Notes: generated from the letters alone by a model not told the origin. Shown: positions 17,304-26,826, counted from the stretch's first letter. The stretch: 64,000 bases of DNA from Clostridia bacterium (GCA_026418275.1 JAOABQ010000074.1:114310-178309), one strand, 5' to 3'. Numbers and translations: made by a program.

Positions 17304-17540
17304 ATGTTAGAGAAAAGAATTCTAGAAATAATAAAAAATAATCTTGTAATCAAGGTTGAGCGTGATTTAACGCCAGAAGATAGTATTGAGGGGTTAGGTA
17401 TAGATTCAATATCCTTTATCGATATTATTGCTGGCTTGGAAGAAGAATTCAATATTGAAATAGATGATGACAGGCTTTTCTTTCCAAAAGGAGAAAAGCT
17501 AAGCCAAATTATAAAAATGATTGTGGATACGATGGCTTAG
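17304..17540 (+). CDS. Acyl carrier protein-like (phosphopantetheine attachment) protein
   Basis: 78 residues, acidic and helical, with LGIDSISFIDI where Ser35 is the expected phosphopantetheine attachment residue. ATG with SD GGGAGG. There are no fatty-acid synthesis genes nearby; instead a nucleotidyltransferase-fold gene follows 170 bp later and ABC exporters further on. That context recalls clostridial peptide/natural-product loci that carry an ACP-related protein, but no precursor, NRPS or radical SAM gene is present here. It carries or tethers an acyl or aminoacyl group by inference only. Confidence 0.75.
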   Translation: MLEKRILEIIKNNLVIKVERDLTPEDSIEGLGIDSISFIDIIAGLEEEFNIEIDDDRLFFPKGEKLSQIIKMIVDTMA

Positions 17541-17710
17541 CTATGCGGCCTGGGTATGTTCCTTTTGCATGACTTTTCCTCCATTATTGCTGTAATTATA
17601 CCGCGAAGGTGAAGGGATAATCTATACACAAAGCTCGAATGCTTTGACATTACTTGCTTTTTCGAGTTTCATAATTGGTGAGTTAAAAATTATTTAAGGA
17701 GTAAAGTATA

Positions 17711-18748
17711 ATGATAAAATATTTATTGGATGAGAGTAAGTTAAGAACTCAGAATGCAGAAACAATTGCAAGATTTAGATACATCTTAAAAAGGTTAGAG
17801 CCTGAAATACTTGAATTTTTAAAAACCATTCCGTATGCCCTGATTAATGGTGAAGCATTATCAGTTGCGGCATATGGTGATGTAGGTTATCGGGCATCAA
17901 TGGATTACGATTTTTTAGTTCCGATAAAACATTCAAAAGAGATAAAAAAAGTTTTTTTTAAACACGGTTATGCTGAATTTTTATATGACAAAGAAGGAAA
18001 CGTAAGAAAGCCAACTCGGAAGGAACAAATCATGCTTATCAATGCAAATCGTTTAACCGCGTTTGAAAAATTAACAGAAGATGGGATAAAACTTTCCTTT
18101 GATATTAATACTGATATTTTTTGGGGTGAATATAGCGGGAAAAAAATTGATATCGAAGAGTTTGTATCGGATGCTGAAGAAACTTTAATTCATGGTATCA
18201 AGCTGAGAACGTTAACTGACATTAAGTGCTTTATTCAAACATGCTTGCACCATTACAAATTGATGAATTCGCCTTTTTATCTATTTGAACCAAGAAAAAT
18301 TGTATTATCTGAGGGTTGGTTTCAAGATATTTATAATCTTTATAAATATCGAATTTATAATAAAACCCATGCACTAGAGACTTTCGTAAACGAATATGAA
18401 CTTCAGGATGAATTCTTTTATATGTTGTATTATACCAGTGTCGTATTCCAAGATAATGAGCTGTATCAATTAGCACAAATATTCAAAACTGATTCAGGTA
18501 CAGAAAAGTTAAATCAATTTGGTCTGAGCGACGATGAAAGAAAAACCTGGCCAATTTCATTTGAAGATAGAATGAATCATCCCCAATTATTTAAAGTGCT
18601 CAAACCATTAATGAGCGATAATGATCTCGAAAAAATCATTAAGAATTCAACGAGGACGACTTATCGTATGGAGATGGAAACTGATTATGCTTATGATCCC
18701 TACTATTACGAAAAAGGGCGAGAAAAGCTTGACAAGCTTTATGAATGA
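17711..18748 (+). CDS. Nucleotidyltransferase-fold family protein (NTP_transf_5-like)
   Basis: 345 residues. It contains LINGEALSVAAYGDVGYRASMDYDFLV, the characteristic 'choose-subject' element of the uncharacterised nucleotidyltransferase family (PF14907-like), with the acidic MDYD pair as the metal-binding motif, followed by a helical C-terminal half. ATG with SD AAGGAG. Such proteins are frequent in lasso-peptide, lanthipeptide and polysaccharide loci, where the substrate is mostly unknown. Upstream lies the ACP-like gene, downstream an IS21 remnant that may have disrupted the original locus. Confidence 0.75.
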   Translation: MIKYLLDESKLRTQNAETIARFRYILKRLEPEILEFLKTIPYALINGEALSVAAYGDVGYRASMDYDFLVPIKHSKEIKKVFFKHGYAEFLYDKEGNVRKPTRKEQIMLINANRLTAFEKLTEDGIKLSFDINTDIFWGEYSGKKIDIEEFVSDAEETLIHGIKLRTLTDIKCFIQTCLHHYKLMNSPFYLFEPRKIVLSEGWFQDIYNLYKYRIYNKTHALETFVNEYELQDEFFYMLYYTSVVFQDNELYQLAQIFKTDSGTEKLNQFGLSDDERKTWPISFEDRMNHPQLFKVLKPLMSDNDLEKIIKNSTRTTYRMEMETDYAYDPYYYEKGREKLDKLYE

Positions 18749-18841
18749 TTACTCTTATTCTTAGTCAAATTCATTTCACATAGAGGAATGCTTATTATGA
18801 TACAAGATAATTTTGAAGATGCCAAGTAAGAATAGCTATAA

Positions 18842-19042
18842 AGAATTATCTTCTTTAGGGTAGGCCGAAAATCAACAATTATTACAACCAATTTGTCATT
18901 TGAAAGGTGGGATGAAATTTTTCAGGATCCAGTAATGACAGCTGCAATGATTGATCGAATTACCCACAAGGCCTTTATTGTCAACATGAATGGCGGCTCT
19001 TACATAATGAAGGAAACAGAACAGTCGCTGAAAGACCAATAA
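18842..19042 (+). pseudogene. istB: IS21-family istB fragment (C-terminal remnant)
   Basis: One frame reads STIITTNLSFERWDEIF..., then PVMTAAMIDRITHKAF, NMNGGSY and KETEQS to a stop at 19040-19042. This is the C-terminal part of the IstB helper ATPase; its Walker motifs and N-terminus are missing, and an in-frame stop lies just upstream at 18839. No istA. The following sequence with GGTGGGGGAAAATTCACTTGAA (19180-19202) resembles an IS21 terminal region. Confidence 0.75.
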
Positions 19043-19215
19043 CCAACCGATACAAAAAAAGAAAGTTTTCCGTAGACGAAACTGAAAAAGATAATGACTC
19101 ATAAGCGTAAAACGCATTTTTTTTTAAATCGGAACGCGACGCGTTTTTTGCGGAGCAAATCTTTTTATTTTTTACCCCGGTGGGGGAAAATTCACTTGAA
19201 TTTAGCCCCTTTTTT
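19043..19215 (+). mobile_element. Probable right end of a decayed IS21-family element
   Basis: Non-coding remainder between the istB stop and the alkaline phosphatase SD, containing GCGACGCGTTTTTTGC and a GTGGGGGAAAATTCA motif typical, from memory, of IS21 3' ends. The left half of the element is gone. T-rich stretches here could also serve as terminators. Confidence 0.4.
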
Positions 19216-19259
19216 AGTTGAAAAAAACAAAATTGTCTAAAAAAAAAGGAGATTTGATA

Positions 19260-20852
19260 ATGAACAATCGAATACTTAAGAAAACTCTTTCAATATGTTT
19301 GGCTGCTACATTGTCTGTTAGTTTTGTGCTAACACAGCTAGTAGGTGCTGCACCCAAAAATCCAACTGTCAAAAATGTGATTATGATGATACCGGATGGG
19401 ATGAGCATAGGGGCTAAGACTCTTGCACGTTATATGTTAAATGAAAGGGGAGATGTATCCCTTAACATGGATGAATATTTGACTGCAATGGTGAAAACGA
19501 GATGGGCAAATGGGCCAATTACTGACTCTGCACCTGCAGGAACAGCGTATGCCACAGGAAATAAAACCTTATCAGGAGCTTTAGGTGTAGACAGTGCTCT
19601 TCTACCTCGTGCTAGTATGGTGGAGGCAGCGCAGTTAGAGGGTAAGGCAACAGGCCTAATTTCAACAAGCGAATTCATGCATGCTACACCTGCTGCATTT
19701 GGCTCTCACGAAGAGAACCGTAGAAATTATGCTTCCGTTGCTGAACAAATGTTAAATCAGAAGTTGGATGTACTACTTGGAACAGGTGCTGGTCAACTGG
19801 ATAAAAAAGTTTTGGATGTTGTTGGTCTTGCTGAATCAAAAGGATATACCATATTAAATAATCGCGACGAGCTTTTGAATACTAAAGCAAAAAAAGTATG
19901 GGGAAACTTCACATCAGCTTTAAGTGGTATTAAATATCTTTCATATGACATTGACCGTAACAAGTCTATGGAACCGTCTTTAGCCGAGATGACAACGAAG
20001 GCAATTGAGTTGCTAAGTAAAGATAAAGATGGCTTCTTCCTGATGGTTGAAGGAAGTAAAATTGACTGGGCAGCTCATGCTAATGACACAGTCGGTATTG
20101 TTACAGATACTTTGGCATTCGACAAAGCATTCAAGGCAGCAGTTGATTTTGCAAAAACAGCTGGCGACACTATTGTTGTAGCTGTGACAGATCACGGCAA
20201 CAGTGGAATAACTATAGGTAATTCTTCTGTATCACCAAGTTATGACAATGATGATTTCAGCATTCTTTCGCATATTAAAGGTGCAACAAAAACAGCAGAA
20301 GGTGCAATGGCACTTATAGATTCTTCAAAAAGCGAAGCTAGTCTAAATAGTGCTCTTGAAGCTTATGGAATTAATCCTTCGGATGCTTCAATAGCAACTG
20401 AAATTACTGCATTCAAAGCAGAACCTACCATGCCAAACCTTGTGAAGACCATGAATAAAAAGTGTGCCATCGGATATTCTACAAACGGTCATACAGGTGA
20501 AGATGTTCCACTTCATATTTATGCTCCTGAACGTGTTAAGCTACCGAAAGGATTGATTGATAATACTGACGTTGCAGCTTTTGTTGCAAAAAGTATGGGA
20601 CTAGATTTGAGTGAAGCAACAAGCAAGCTGTTTGTGGATGTTACTAGTATGGGAACTTTCAATAAGGAGACACAAGAGTTTACCTTTAATACTAAAGGCG
20701 GAAAGATTATAAAAATAAAGCCTAATCAGAGCTCAGCATCAGTAAATGGCAGGGCAGTTGATTTGAATGGGCAGGTTGCTGTTTATATAAACAATCATTT
20801 TTATGTTCCAAAACTGCTAATGGGTATTGCTAACACTGGCCTAACTCTTTAA
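19260..20852 (+). CDS. Secreted alkaline phosphatase (PhoA superfamily) with C-terminal Cu-amine-oxidase-N-like module
   Basis: 530 residues from ATG 19260 (SD AAAGGAGATTTGATA; a TTG 42 bp upstream lacks an SD). Signal peptide about 1-28 with cleavage near VGA-AP. Alkaline phosphatase motifs: VIMMIPDGMS (metal-binding Asp), TDSAPAGTAYATG with the nucleophile Ser, EGSKIDWAAHAND, TDHGNSG, and the late His in GHTGEDVP. The last ~50 residues (VNGRAVDLNGQVAVYINNHFYVP) resemble the copper amine oxidase N-terminal-like module seen on many clostridial surface proteins. It releases phosphate from monoesters outside the cell. No Pho box recognised. Flanked by the IS21 remnant and a strong terminator, so probably a single-gene unit. 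Confidence 0.93.
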   Translation: MNNRILKKTLSICLAATLSVSFVLTQLVGAAPKNPTVKNVIMMIPDGMSIGAKTLARYMLNERGDVSLNMDEYLTAMVKTRWANGPITDSAPAGTAYATGNKTLSGALGVDSALLPRASMVEAAQLEGKATGLISTSEFMHATPAAFGSHEENRRNYASVAEQMLNQKLDVLLGTGAGQLDKKVLDVVGLAESKGYTILNNRDELLNTKAKKVWGNFTSALSGIKYLSYDIDRNKSMEPSLAEMTTKAIELLSKDKDGFFLMVEGSKIDWAAHANDTVGIVTDTLAFDKAFKAAVDFAKTAGDTIVVAVTDHGNSGITIGNSSVSPSYDNDDFSILSHIKGATKTAEGAMALIDSSKSEASLNSALEAYGINPSDASIATEITAFKAEPTMPNLVKTMNKKCAIGYSTNGHTGEDVPLHIYAPERVKLPKGLIDNTDVAAFVAKSMGLDLSEATSKLFVDVTSMGTFNKETQEFTFNTKGGKIIKIKPNQSSASVNGRAVDLNGQVAVYINNHFYVPKLLMGIANTGLTL

Positions 20853-20900
20853 CACCAAAAGTAAGATACATAAGTGTCAAGATTGAAAAAACAATTATGG

Positions 20901-20950
20901 AAAAAGCACTCTGAAACACTGGACTAGACAGGGTAGAGTGCTTTTTTTTT
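20901..20950 (+). terminator. Intrinsic terminator after alkaline phosphatase
   Basis: AAAAAGCACTCT (20901-20912) pairs with AGAGTGCTTTTT, followed by a T-run. Confidence 0.85.
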
Positions 20951-21042
20951 GCATTCTATTCGCTCATGTGTCAAGACAATGCTTGAGTATGTGGAAACGA
21001 GGCAACAACACTGATAAAACAGTATAAAGAGGAACTGATAAA

Positions 21043-21414
21043 ATGAAAAATGGCTCAAAGTTATATTTAAATCCTGTTATTTATTATATGTTTCTATTGG
21101 CAGGGGTAATACTTTTTGTATATTTATCACTCAATATAAAGCTTGATGTTGTCCAAAACGTTAAAGCCAATATTAAAGATGATAGAATTATTATAGAGGG
21201 AGAATATAATACCAAATCTGACGCGATTTATCTTTACAATGACCGAAATGAAAAAATATATAAACTTACAATCGAACATTTGGAATATATAGATGGACAA
21301 ACAGTATTTATTATTAATAACACAACCGAATTGTTTGGCGATATTCAAGCTGACATTGTTACCGGCAGTCAAACATTATTAGAAAGAATATTCATAAGGG
21401 CAGGTAAAGGATAA
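21043..21414 (+). CDS. Small membrane-anchored protein, first gene of the ABC exporter operon
   Basis: 123 residues with one membrane helix (about 14-31) and an ~90-residue extracytoplasmic beta-rich domain (DDRIIIEGEYNTKSDAIYLYND). The stop codon overlaps the ATG of the first ABC gene (TAATG), so translation is coupled. It could be a periplasm-side adaptor for the exporter, comparable in placement to HlyD-like accessory proteins but without a recognisable lipoyl or HlyD fold. Family unknown. Confidence 0.7.
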   Translation: MKNGSKLYLNPVIYYMFLLAGVILFVYLSLNIKLDVVQNVKANIKDDRIIIEGEYNTKSDAIYLYNDRNEKIYKLTIEHLEYIDGQTVFIINNTTELFGDIQADIVTGSQTLLERIFIRAGKG

Positions 21415-23153
21415 TGGATAAAAAATTGAACTATTTTACTGTTATCAAATTTTTATCGAAATACACAAGTAAGTACAAACGCAATTTTATCATGTTTTAT
21501 TTTGGTTGGTTTTTTGACATGGCACTGTCACTAATTATGCCAATTTTGTTTGGTATAATGATAGACGAAATCGTATATTATCAAAATCTTAACACTTTCA
21601 TTAAAATTAGCATCATGATATTAATAATGTCTGTATTTTCTTGTGCATTATATTTCCTTATATATGCACAACATCATTTTTTGAAGAGCAGGTATCTTTT
21701 TGATATAAAAAAAGATATTTTTAGACATTTACAAAAATGTGATGCACAATTTATGACAGATACTTCCGCTGGTGATATTATCGCAACAGTGCAATCGTAC
21801 TCTAGTGAGTGTATGCTTTTTATGAGCCGTAGTATTACTCATTTTATAAATGCTATTCTTAGTATTGTTGCTATTGTGGTTTATCTCTTTGTTATCAGTT
21901 GGCAAATTGGATTATTTATTTTACTTGCCGCGCCTATATCAGTAATCATTAATGCTAAATTCGGTAAAAAAATACGTGATTATGGTGAAAAGCAAAGAGA
22001 ATATTATAGCGGCTATATCAGTTGGGTGTTTGAAATCTTATCTGCTTTGCGTGATATTCGCATGCTTGGCGCTCAGCAAGAAACCAACAAAAAGTTTAAA
22101 GAAAATCATAATAAAATGTTTGCTGTAAATATTAAATCGAGCGTTTCAAGCATAACAGCAAATAATATAATAAGCTTTACACATCTTTTTGTACAGTTGG
22201 CAATATTCGCATTTGTGGGTTATTCAGCAATAACAGGAAATATAACCATTGGGCTGTTGACTATTATTGTTGCCTTTTATTCCATATTAACCAGTAAAAT
22301 AAATTTGACAAGTTTATCTTATCTTGAAACTCAAAGCAGGATATCTCAAATCCAACGCGTTTATGACTTTTTACAATCTCCAACAGAGGATGATTGGAAA
22401 GGTAAAAGAGAATTGATAATTACAGAAGGAAATATTTCTTTTGAAAATATCAGCTTCACTTACAATAAAAGCAATATAGTTCTTAATGAATTTAATTTAA
22501 ATATTTCAGCCGGTGAACGATTTGCACTAGTAGGTAAAAGTGGCTGCGGTAAAACTACACTTGCTTATATGCTCATTGGCTTTTACCGTCCACAACAGGG
22601 CGAAATAATTATCGACGGACAAAGACTCTCAGATTGCAGTCTAAAATCCATTCGGCAAAATATCGGGTTGATTGCGCAAGATGTATTAATTTTTGACGGT
22701 ACAATTAAAGAAAATATCTTGCTTGGAAATCAAACAGCAAATGAAGAAGAAATAGAATTCGCCTGTAAACAGTCAGGACTATGGGAATACATCGAAACAT
22801 TACCAAGTGGTATAAATACCGTTATCGGTTCGCAAGGCATAGGTATTTCTGGTGGTCAAAAACAAAGAATTGCTATTGCAAGGATTTACTTAAAAAATCC
22901 AAAAATCATTATATTTGACGAAGCAACTTCTTCTCTTGACAGTGAAAATGAAGAAGCGATACACGAAGCATGGAAAAGCGTTTTGATTGGCAGAACCTCT
23001 ATTGTAATTGCTCATCGACAAAGTTCGGTTATGTTTTGTAAAAGAGCAGCAATTCTTGAAAACGGAAAAATCTGCGAAGTAGGGACGCCGGCTGCAATGG
23101 TATCTGAAAGCCATTCATTCAAAACGCTGTTTGCCGTCATGGAGGCGCATTGA
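21414..23153 (+). CDS. ABC exporter half-transporter A (membrane + ATPase fused)
   Basis: 579 residues: six-helix type-IV exporter membrane domain (about 20-310) followed by ATPase domain with Walker A GKSGCGKTT, Q-loop region NIGLIAQDVLIFDGTI, signature ISGGQKQRIAIAR, Walker B IIIFDEATSSLD and H-loop IVIAHR. All catalytic motifs are intact. There is no C39 peptidase domain, so it would not itself cleave a leader peptide. It overlaps the previous gene by 1 nt and is followed by a second exporter gene after 1 nt, which suggests a heterodimer. Substrate unknown; a peptide, lipid or drug is possible. Confidence 0.92.
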   Translation: MDKKLNYFTVIKFLSKYTSKYKRNFIMFYFGWFFDMALSLIMPILFGIMIDEIVYYQNLNTFIKISIMILIMSVFSCALYFLIYAQHHFLKSRYLFDIKKDIFRHLQKCDAQFMTDTSAGDIIATVQSYSSECMLFMSRSITHFINAILSIVAIVVYLFVISWQIGLFILLAAPISVIINAKFGKKIRDYGEKQREYYSGYISWVFEILSALRDIRMLGAQQETNKKFKENHNKMFAVNIKSSVSSITANNIISFTHLFVQLAIFAFVGYSAITGNITIGLLTIIVAFYSILTSKINLTSLSYLETQSRISQIQRVYDFLQSPTEDDWKGKRELIITEGNISFENISFTYNKSNIVLNEFNLNISAGERFALVGKSGCGKTTLAYMLIGFYRPQQGEIIIDGQRLSDCSLKSIRQNIGLIAQDVLIFDGTIKENILLGNQTANEEEIEFACKQSGLWEYIETLPSGINTVIGSQGIGISGGQKQRIAIARIYLKNPKIIIFDEATSSLDSENEEAIHEAWKSVLIGRTSIVIAHRQSSVMFCKRAAILENGKICEVGTPAAMVSESHSFKTLFAVMEAH

Positions 23154-23154
23154 A

Positions 23155-24810
23155 ATGCTTAAAAAGATCAAATACCGACTTAAGGTTTTAGAAAAATTAT
23201 TGCCTTTTACAAAAGGTATAAAACGTTTTTTCTTCATAAGCTTTCTGTTAAATATTATTTCAATGGTTTTGGGATTTATAAATCCGCTATTTTACAAGCT
23301 GTTCATTAATGATGTGATTTTAGGCGGACATTTTGAAAAAATGTTGATTGTTGTTAGTGGCTATCTTGGTATTTTCTTTGTAGGCGTTATTATTGGATAT
23401 ATTAAAAATTATGCCAACTATACACTTGTAAACACTACACTTTACCGTGCTAAGTTTAAAATTTGGCAAAATTTTTTAAAAATGCCTTTTCAAGACTATG
23501 AAACTGCTAGTATCGGTGATATGAAAATGCGATTAGATGACGATACAGGGCAAATTGGCAATTACGCTGGACAACAAACCATTAATTACCTTATTTCATA
23601 CATTACCCTGATCGGCAGCTTGTTGTTGATGTTTATAATTGATTGGCGCTTAGCTTTGTTCTCAATATCTGTTATTCCGCTGACTTTCTGGCTCGATCAC
23701 ATATTGAGTAAAAGAGAAAGTGTACTTAACAACACCAACAGAGAGAACGATCAAAAAATGTCCAGTTGGCTTCATGCTTCGATACAGGGATGGCGAGAAA
23801 TAAAAGCGTTGAATCTTGACAATTCACAAGAACAGAAGTTTATGCAGTATCTAAATCATTATGCTTTATATTACTGGAAATGGGTCAATTATTGGGCTGC
23901 GCGTGTTTTAGTTATTCCCAAAATTAAAGATCAATTTTTCATGCAATTTGGGCTTTACTTCATAGGTGGTTTGCTTATTATCAACAGTAATTTAAAAATC
24001 AGCAATTTGCTCATTTTTTCTATGTATTTCGATATGCTTTTTAATGCGGTTAAAACAGTGTCCAGTACAGATGCGGATTTACAATCAAATATGCCCTTTA
24101 CTGATCGTTTGTTGTCAGAACTTGATCGCAAAGAAAACACAGAAATAAAAAATGGTGTTATACCGGATGACACAAACACGATTTTACTTGACAATGTCTG
24201 TTTTACATATCCAAACGCCGAAAATGAAGTCTTGCATAATTTCAACCTAACTATAAACAAAGGGGAACGTGTTGCTATCACAGGAAAAAGCGGCAGCGGG
24301 AAAACAACAATCTTAAAATTAATTACTGGTATGATAGCCCCAACAAGGGGAAGTGTGTGTTTTGCGGCCGTTAATTTAAACGAAATTGATTTACCTGCTA
24401 TGCATAGCCGAATTGGTTTTGTAATGCAGGAAAATATGCTATTCAACACTACTATTCGGGAAAATTTACTTTACGGAAAAAATGATGCCACAGATGAAGA
24501 ATTTTTTGAAGCTTGTAAAAAGGCATATATCTATGATTTTATTGTGAACTTACCGAATGGATTGGATACTATTATCGGTGAAAAAGGCATTAAACTTTCT
24601 GGCGGGCAACGGCAAAGAATCGTACTCGCGAGGTTATTTCTACGAGATGTTGATATTTTTATTTTTGACGAGGCAACCAATGCACTTGATCAATACAGTG
24701 AAAATATCGTCCATAATGCTATACGAAACATAGCGGAAGATAAAACGATTATTGTTGTGGCTCATCGTGAATCATCAATTCGTTTATGTGACAGGAAGAT
24801 CGTGATGTAA
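23155..24810 (+). CDS. ABC exporter half-transporter B (membrane + ATPase fused)
   Basis: 551 residues from ATG 23155 (SD GGAGG at 23141, inside the end of the preceding gene). Exporter membrane domain, then Walker A GKSGSGKTT, Q-loop RIGFVMQENMLFNTTI, signature LSGGQRQRIVLAR, Walker B IFIFDEATNALD and H-loop VVAHR. Since both partners keep catalytic residues, an asymmetric dead site is not evident. It ends soon after the H-loop (DRKIVM), a little shorter than its partner. No clear terminator follows; a palindromic region does. Confidence 0.92.
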   Translation: MLKKIKYRLKVLEKLLPFTKGIKRFFFISFLLNIISMVLGFINPLFYKLFINDVILGGHFEKMLIVVSGYLGIFFVGVIIGYIKNYANYTLVNTTLYRAKFKIWQNFLKMPFQDYETASIGDMKMRLDDDTGQIGNYAGQQTINYLISYITLIGSLLLMFIIDWRLALFSISVIPLTFWLDHILSKRESVLNNTNRENDQKMSSWLHASIQGWREIKALNLDNSQEQKFMQYLNHYALYYWKWVNYWAARVLVIPKIKDQFFMQFGLYFIGGLLIINSNLKISNLLIFSMYFDMLFNAVKTVSSTDADLQSNMPFTDRLLSELDRKENTEIKNGVIPDDTNTILLDNVCFTYPNAENEVLHNFNLTINKGERVAITGKSGSGKTTILKLITGMIAPTRGSVCFAAVNLNEIDLPAMHSRIGFVMQENMLFNTTIRENLLYGKNDATDEEFFEACKKAYIYDFIVNLPNGLDTIIGEKGIKLSGGQRQRIVLARLFLRDVDIFIFDEATNALDQYSENIVHNAIRNIAEDKTIIVVAHRESSIRLCDRKIVM

Positions 24811-24889
24811 AATTCGAAATAATCCGACGTTGAGCAGGTAATGATATGAGTATGTTTGATAAAATACACATTATAATCTTTTATTCAAT

Positions 24890-24907
24890 AATGGAACATG
24901 TTCCATT
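24890..24907. repeat. 18-bp perfect palindrome
   Basis: AATGGAACATGTTCCATT lies between the exporter operon and the next inverted repeat. It could be an operator; it is not a clostridial LexA box because the half-sites GAAC/GTTC are only 2 bp apart. Confidence 0.5.
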
Positions 24908-24936
24908 CCACCATATCAAATTGCTATTCTTACTTT

Positions 24937-25002
24937 TATAATGCATATTCCGGCACATCCGGACGGCGATTCCGGATTTATGTCGCCGAAATATGCATTA
25001 TA
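24937..25002. repeat. 66-bp inverted repeat
   Basis: Thirteen perfect terminal bases TATAATGCATATT with AATATGCATTATA, continuing imperfectly as CCGGCACATCCGGA against TCGGCGACATAAATCCGGA. No T-run, so not a typical terminator. Located between convergent genes; may be a palindromic mobile repeat or an RNA hairpin. Confidence 0.6.
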
Positions 25003-25084
25003 CTATCGATTTGTACTTTATTCTTATAATCCTGACTATTTTTCTCAAACTTGCATAACCTCGAAAAGTGCGTAAATTCAAGGA

Positions 25085-26455
25085 TTACAAGCAATTCTTC
25101 CTGTGTATTCCTACCACACACTCCACATGGGCTGTATGGGGAAACATATCTACAGGCTGGATCTCACTAGTTTTAAAATCATTCTCTTCAAGGTACTTTA
25201 AATCCCTTGCCAGGGTAGAGGGGTTGCAGGAAACATATACAATCCGATGGGGCTGCATTTGGATCAGTGTCTTAAGCAGTACTTCATCGCAGCCCTTTCG
25301 AGGTGGGTCTACCACAACCACATCAGCCATTATTCCTTTTGCATAGACCTCTGGAATAACCTTTTCTGCCCCACCTGTCATAAATTCTACATTTTCAATA
25401 TGATTAAGCTGGGCATTTTTCCTGGCATCATGGACAGCATCTTCAACAATTTCCACCCCATACACTTTTTTAGCTTTCTGGGACAAAAACAAAGTGATGG
25501 TTCCTATTCCGCAGTATAGGTCGAAAACGATTTCATTTCCGGTCAAACCTGCATAATCCAAGGCTTTTTGGTATAATACCTGGGTTTGTAAAGGGTTGAC
25601 CTGGAAAAAAGACAGAGGAGAAATATGAAATTTAAATTGACCGATGGTATCAATAATGGTTTCACTGCCATAGATGACTTTATTTTTGCTGCCTAAGATA
25701 ACATTGGAATTTTGTGTGTTTATATTCAGGATGATGCTTTTTACATTTTCTAAAGTGCTTTGAAGCCGGTAAATGAGCTGGTCCTTATGAGGAAGATCAC
25801 TTCCATTGATTACAAGAACCACCATGACTTCACCTGTTTTAAAGCCCACACGGGTCATAATATGTCTTAACAGGCCTTTTTCCGACTTTTCATCATAGAT
25901 GCTTATTTTATGATCCAGAATAAACTTCTTAACGATAGACTTTACCTTGTCACTGACCTCACTTTGAATATGGCAAACAGGGTGATCAATAATATTGTGG
26001 GATCTGGTTGCATAGAAACCGACATTTATCCCCGAATCACCTGATCCAACCGGGTATTGAGCCTTATTCCTGTAATTTAAGTGATTGTCCATTCCAATGG
26101 TTGGGTGTATGTGTACATCTTGTATTTTGCCTATTCTTTTTATATTTTCCTCAACCAGATTCGTTTTGAATTTTAGTTGTTCTTCATAGTGAAGATGCTG
26201 CAGGTTGCAGCCTCCACATCTTTTGTAAACCTCACAAAAGGGTTTCCTGCGGCTCGGTGAAGATTCAATGATGTTTAGGAGCTTTCCTACTGCATAGGTC
26301 TTATTTAATTTTATTATGAGGGTTTCGACTTTTTCTCCCGTGATAGCCCCTTCCACAAAAACAGTAAAATTATTTATGCGGCCAACCCCTTGGCCTTCAT
26401 GTGTCATCCCGGTTATTTCAACTGAATATTTCTCATTTTTCTTAAGTGTTAACAA
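25085..26455 (-). CDS. rlmD: 23S rRNA (uracil-C5)-methyltransferase, RlmD/RlmCD (TrmA) family
   Basis: 456 residues. An N-terminal TRAM domain (about 5-60) is followed by the Fe-S cluster cysteines Cys74, Cys80 and Cys83 (CEVYKRCGGC) with a fourth in HPVCH, and the SAM-dependent methyltransferase domain with DLYCGIGTITLF, VVVDPPRKGCDE and the catalytic-Cys motif YVSCNPSTLARDL. It methylates a uridine of 23S rRNA (U1939 and/or U747 equivalents; Firmicute members can do both). Start TTG 26455 with a GGAGTAGG-type SD close by. Monocistronic on the minus strand. Confidence 0.93.
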   Translation of the reverse strand: MLTLKKNEKYSVEITGMTHEGQGVGRINNFTVFVEGAITGEKVETLIIKLNKTYAVGKLLNIIESSPSRRKPFCEVYKRCGGCNLQHLHYEEQLKFKTNLVEENIKRIGKIQDVHIHPTIGMDNHLNYRNKAQYPVGSGDSGINVGFYATRSHNIIDHPVCHIQSEVSDKVKSIVKKFILDHKISIYDEKSEKGLLRHIMTRVGFKTGEVMVVLVINGSDLPHKDQLIYRLQSTLENVKSIILNINTQNSNVILGSKNKVIYGSETIIDTIGQFKFHISPLSFFQVNPLQTQVLYQKALDYAGLTGNEIVFDLYCGIGTITLFLSQKAKKVYGVEIVEDAVHDARKNAQLNHIENVEFMTGGAEKVIPEVYAKGIMADVVVVDPPRKGCDEVLLKTLIQMQPHRIVYVSCNPSTLARDLKYLEENDFKTSEIQPVDMFPHTAHVECVVGIHRKNCL

Positions 26456-26786
26456 TTCCTACTCCGCCTTTCATGATCTATAGTAAACGTGAATGATACT
26501 TTACAGCTATTTTGTTTTTGCACTTTTGCCTTTGGGTTTAATCACAACAATGAATCATTCCTATATAAAACGATGATTGGGATTCATTCCAAAATAAGTT
26601 TAAGAGAATGATGATTCATAGGATTACTTTATATATAAATATTTTACCATATCTTAACTTACCCATCTACAGAATTAATTATTAGAATTTATTGACTGTG
26701 AGAAAAGAACATTACAACATGTAAATAGGTATATATAAGGAGATCACTCAACTAAGATAACACATTTCACAAATTAATAGGCTTTA
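26456..26786. other. Intergenic region, no gene recognised
   Basis: AT-rich. Contains related ATGAATCATTCC / GAATGATGATTCAT segments (26550-26622) that can pair over 8 bp. No ORF or known RNA. Confidence 0.3.
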
Positions 26787-26826
26787 AAAAGAAAAAAGAA
26801 CAAAACATGTTGATTTTGCTCTTTGT
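26787..26826 (-). terminator. Intrinsic terminator for the histidine kinase
   Basis: On the minus strand AAAGAGCAAAA...TTTTGTTCTTT forms an 11-bp stem (one wobble) followed by a T-run; located 43 nt after the stop codon. Confidence 0.65.

Noticed and set aside
24890..24907. LexA (SOS) operator
   Set aside because: GAAC and GTTC are separated by 2 bp instead of the 4 bp of the Gram-positive SOS box.
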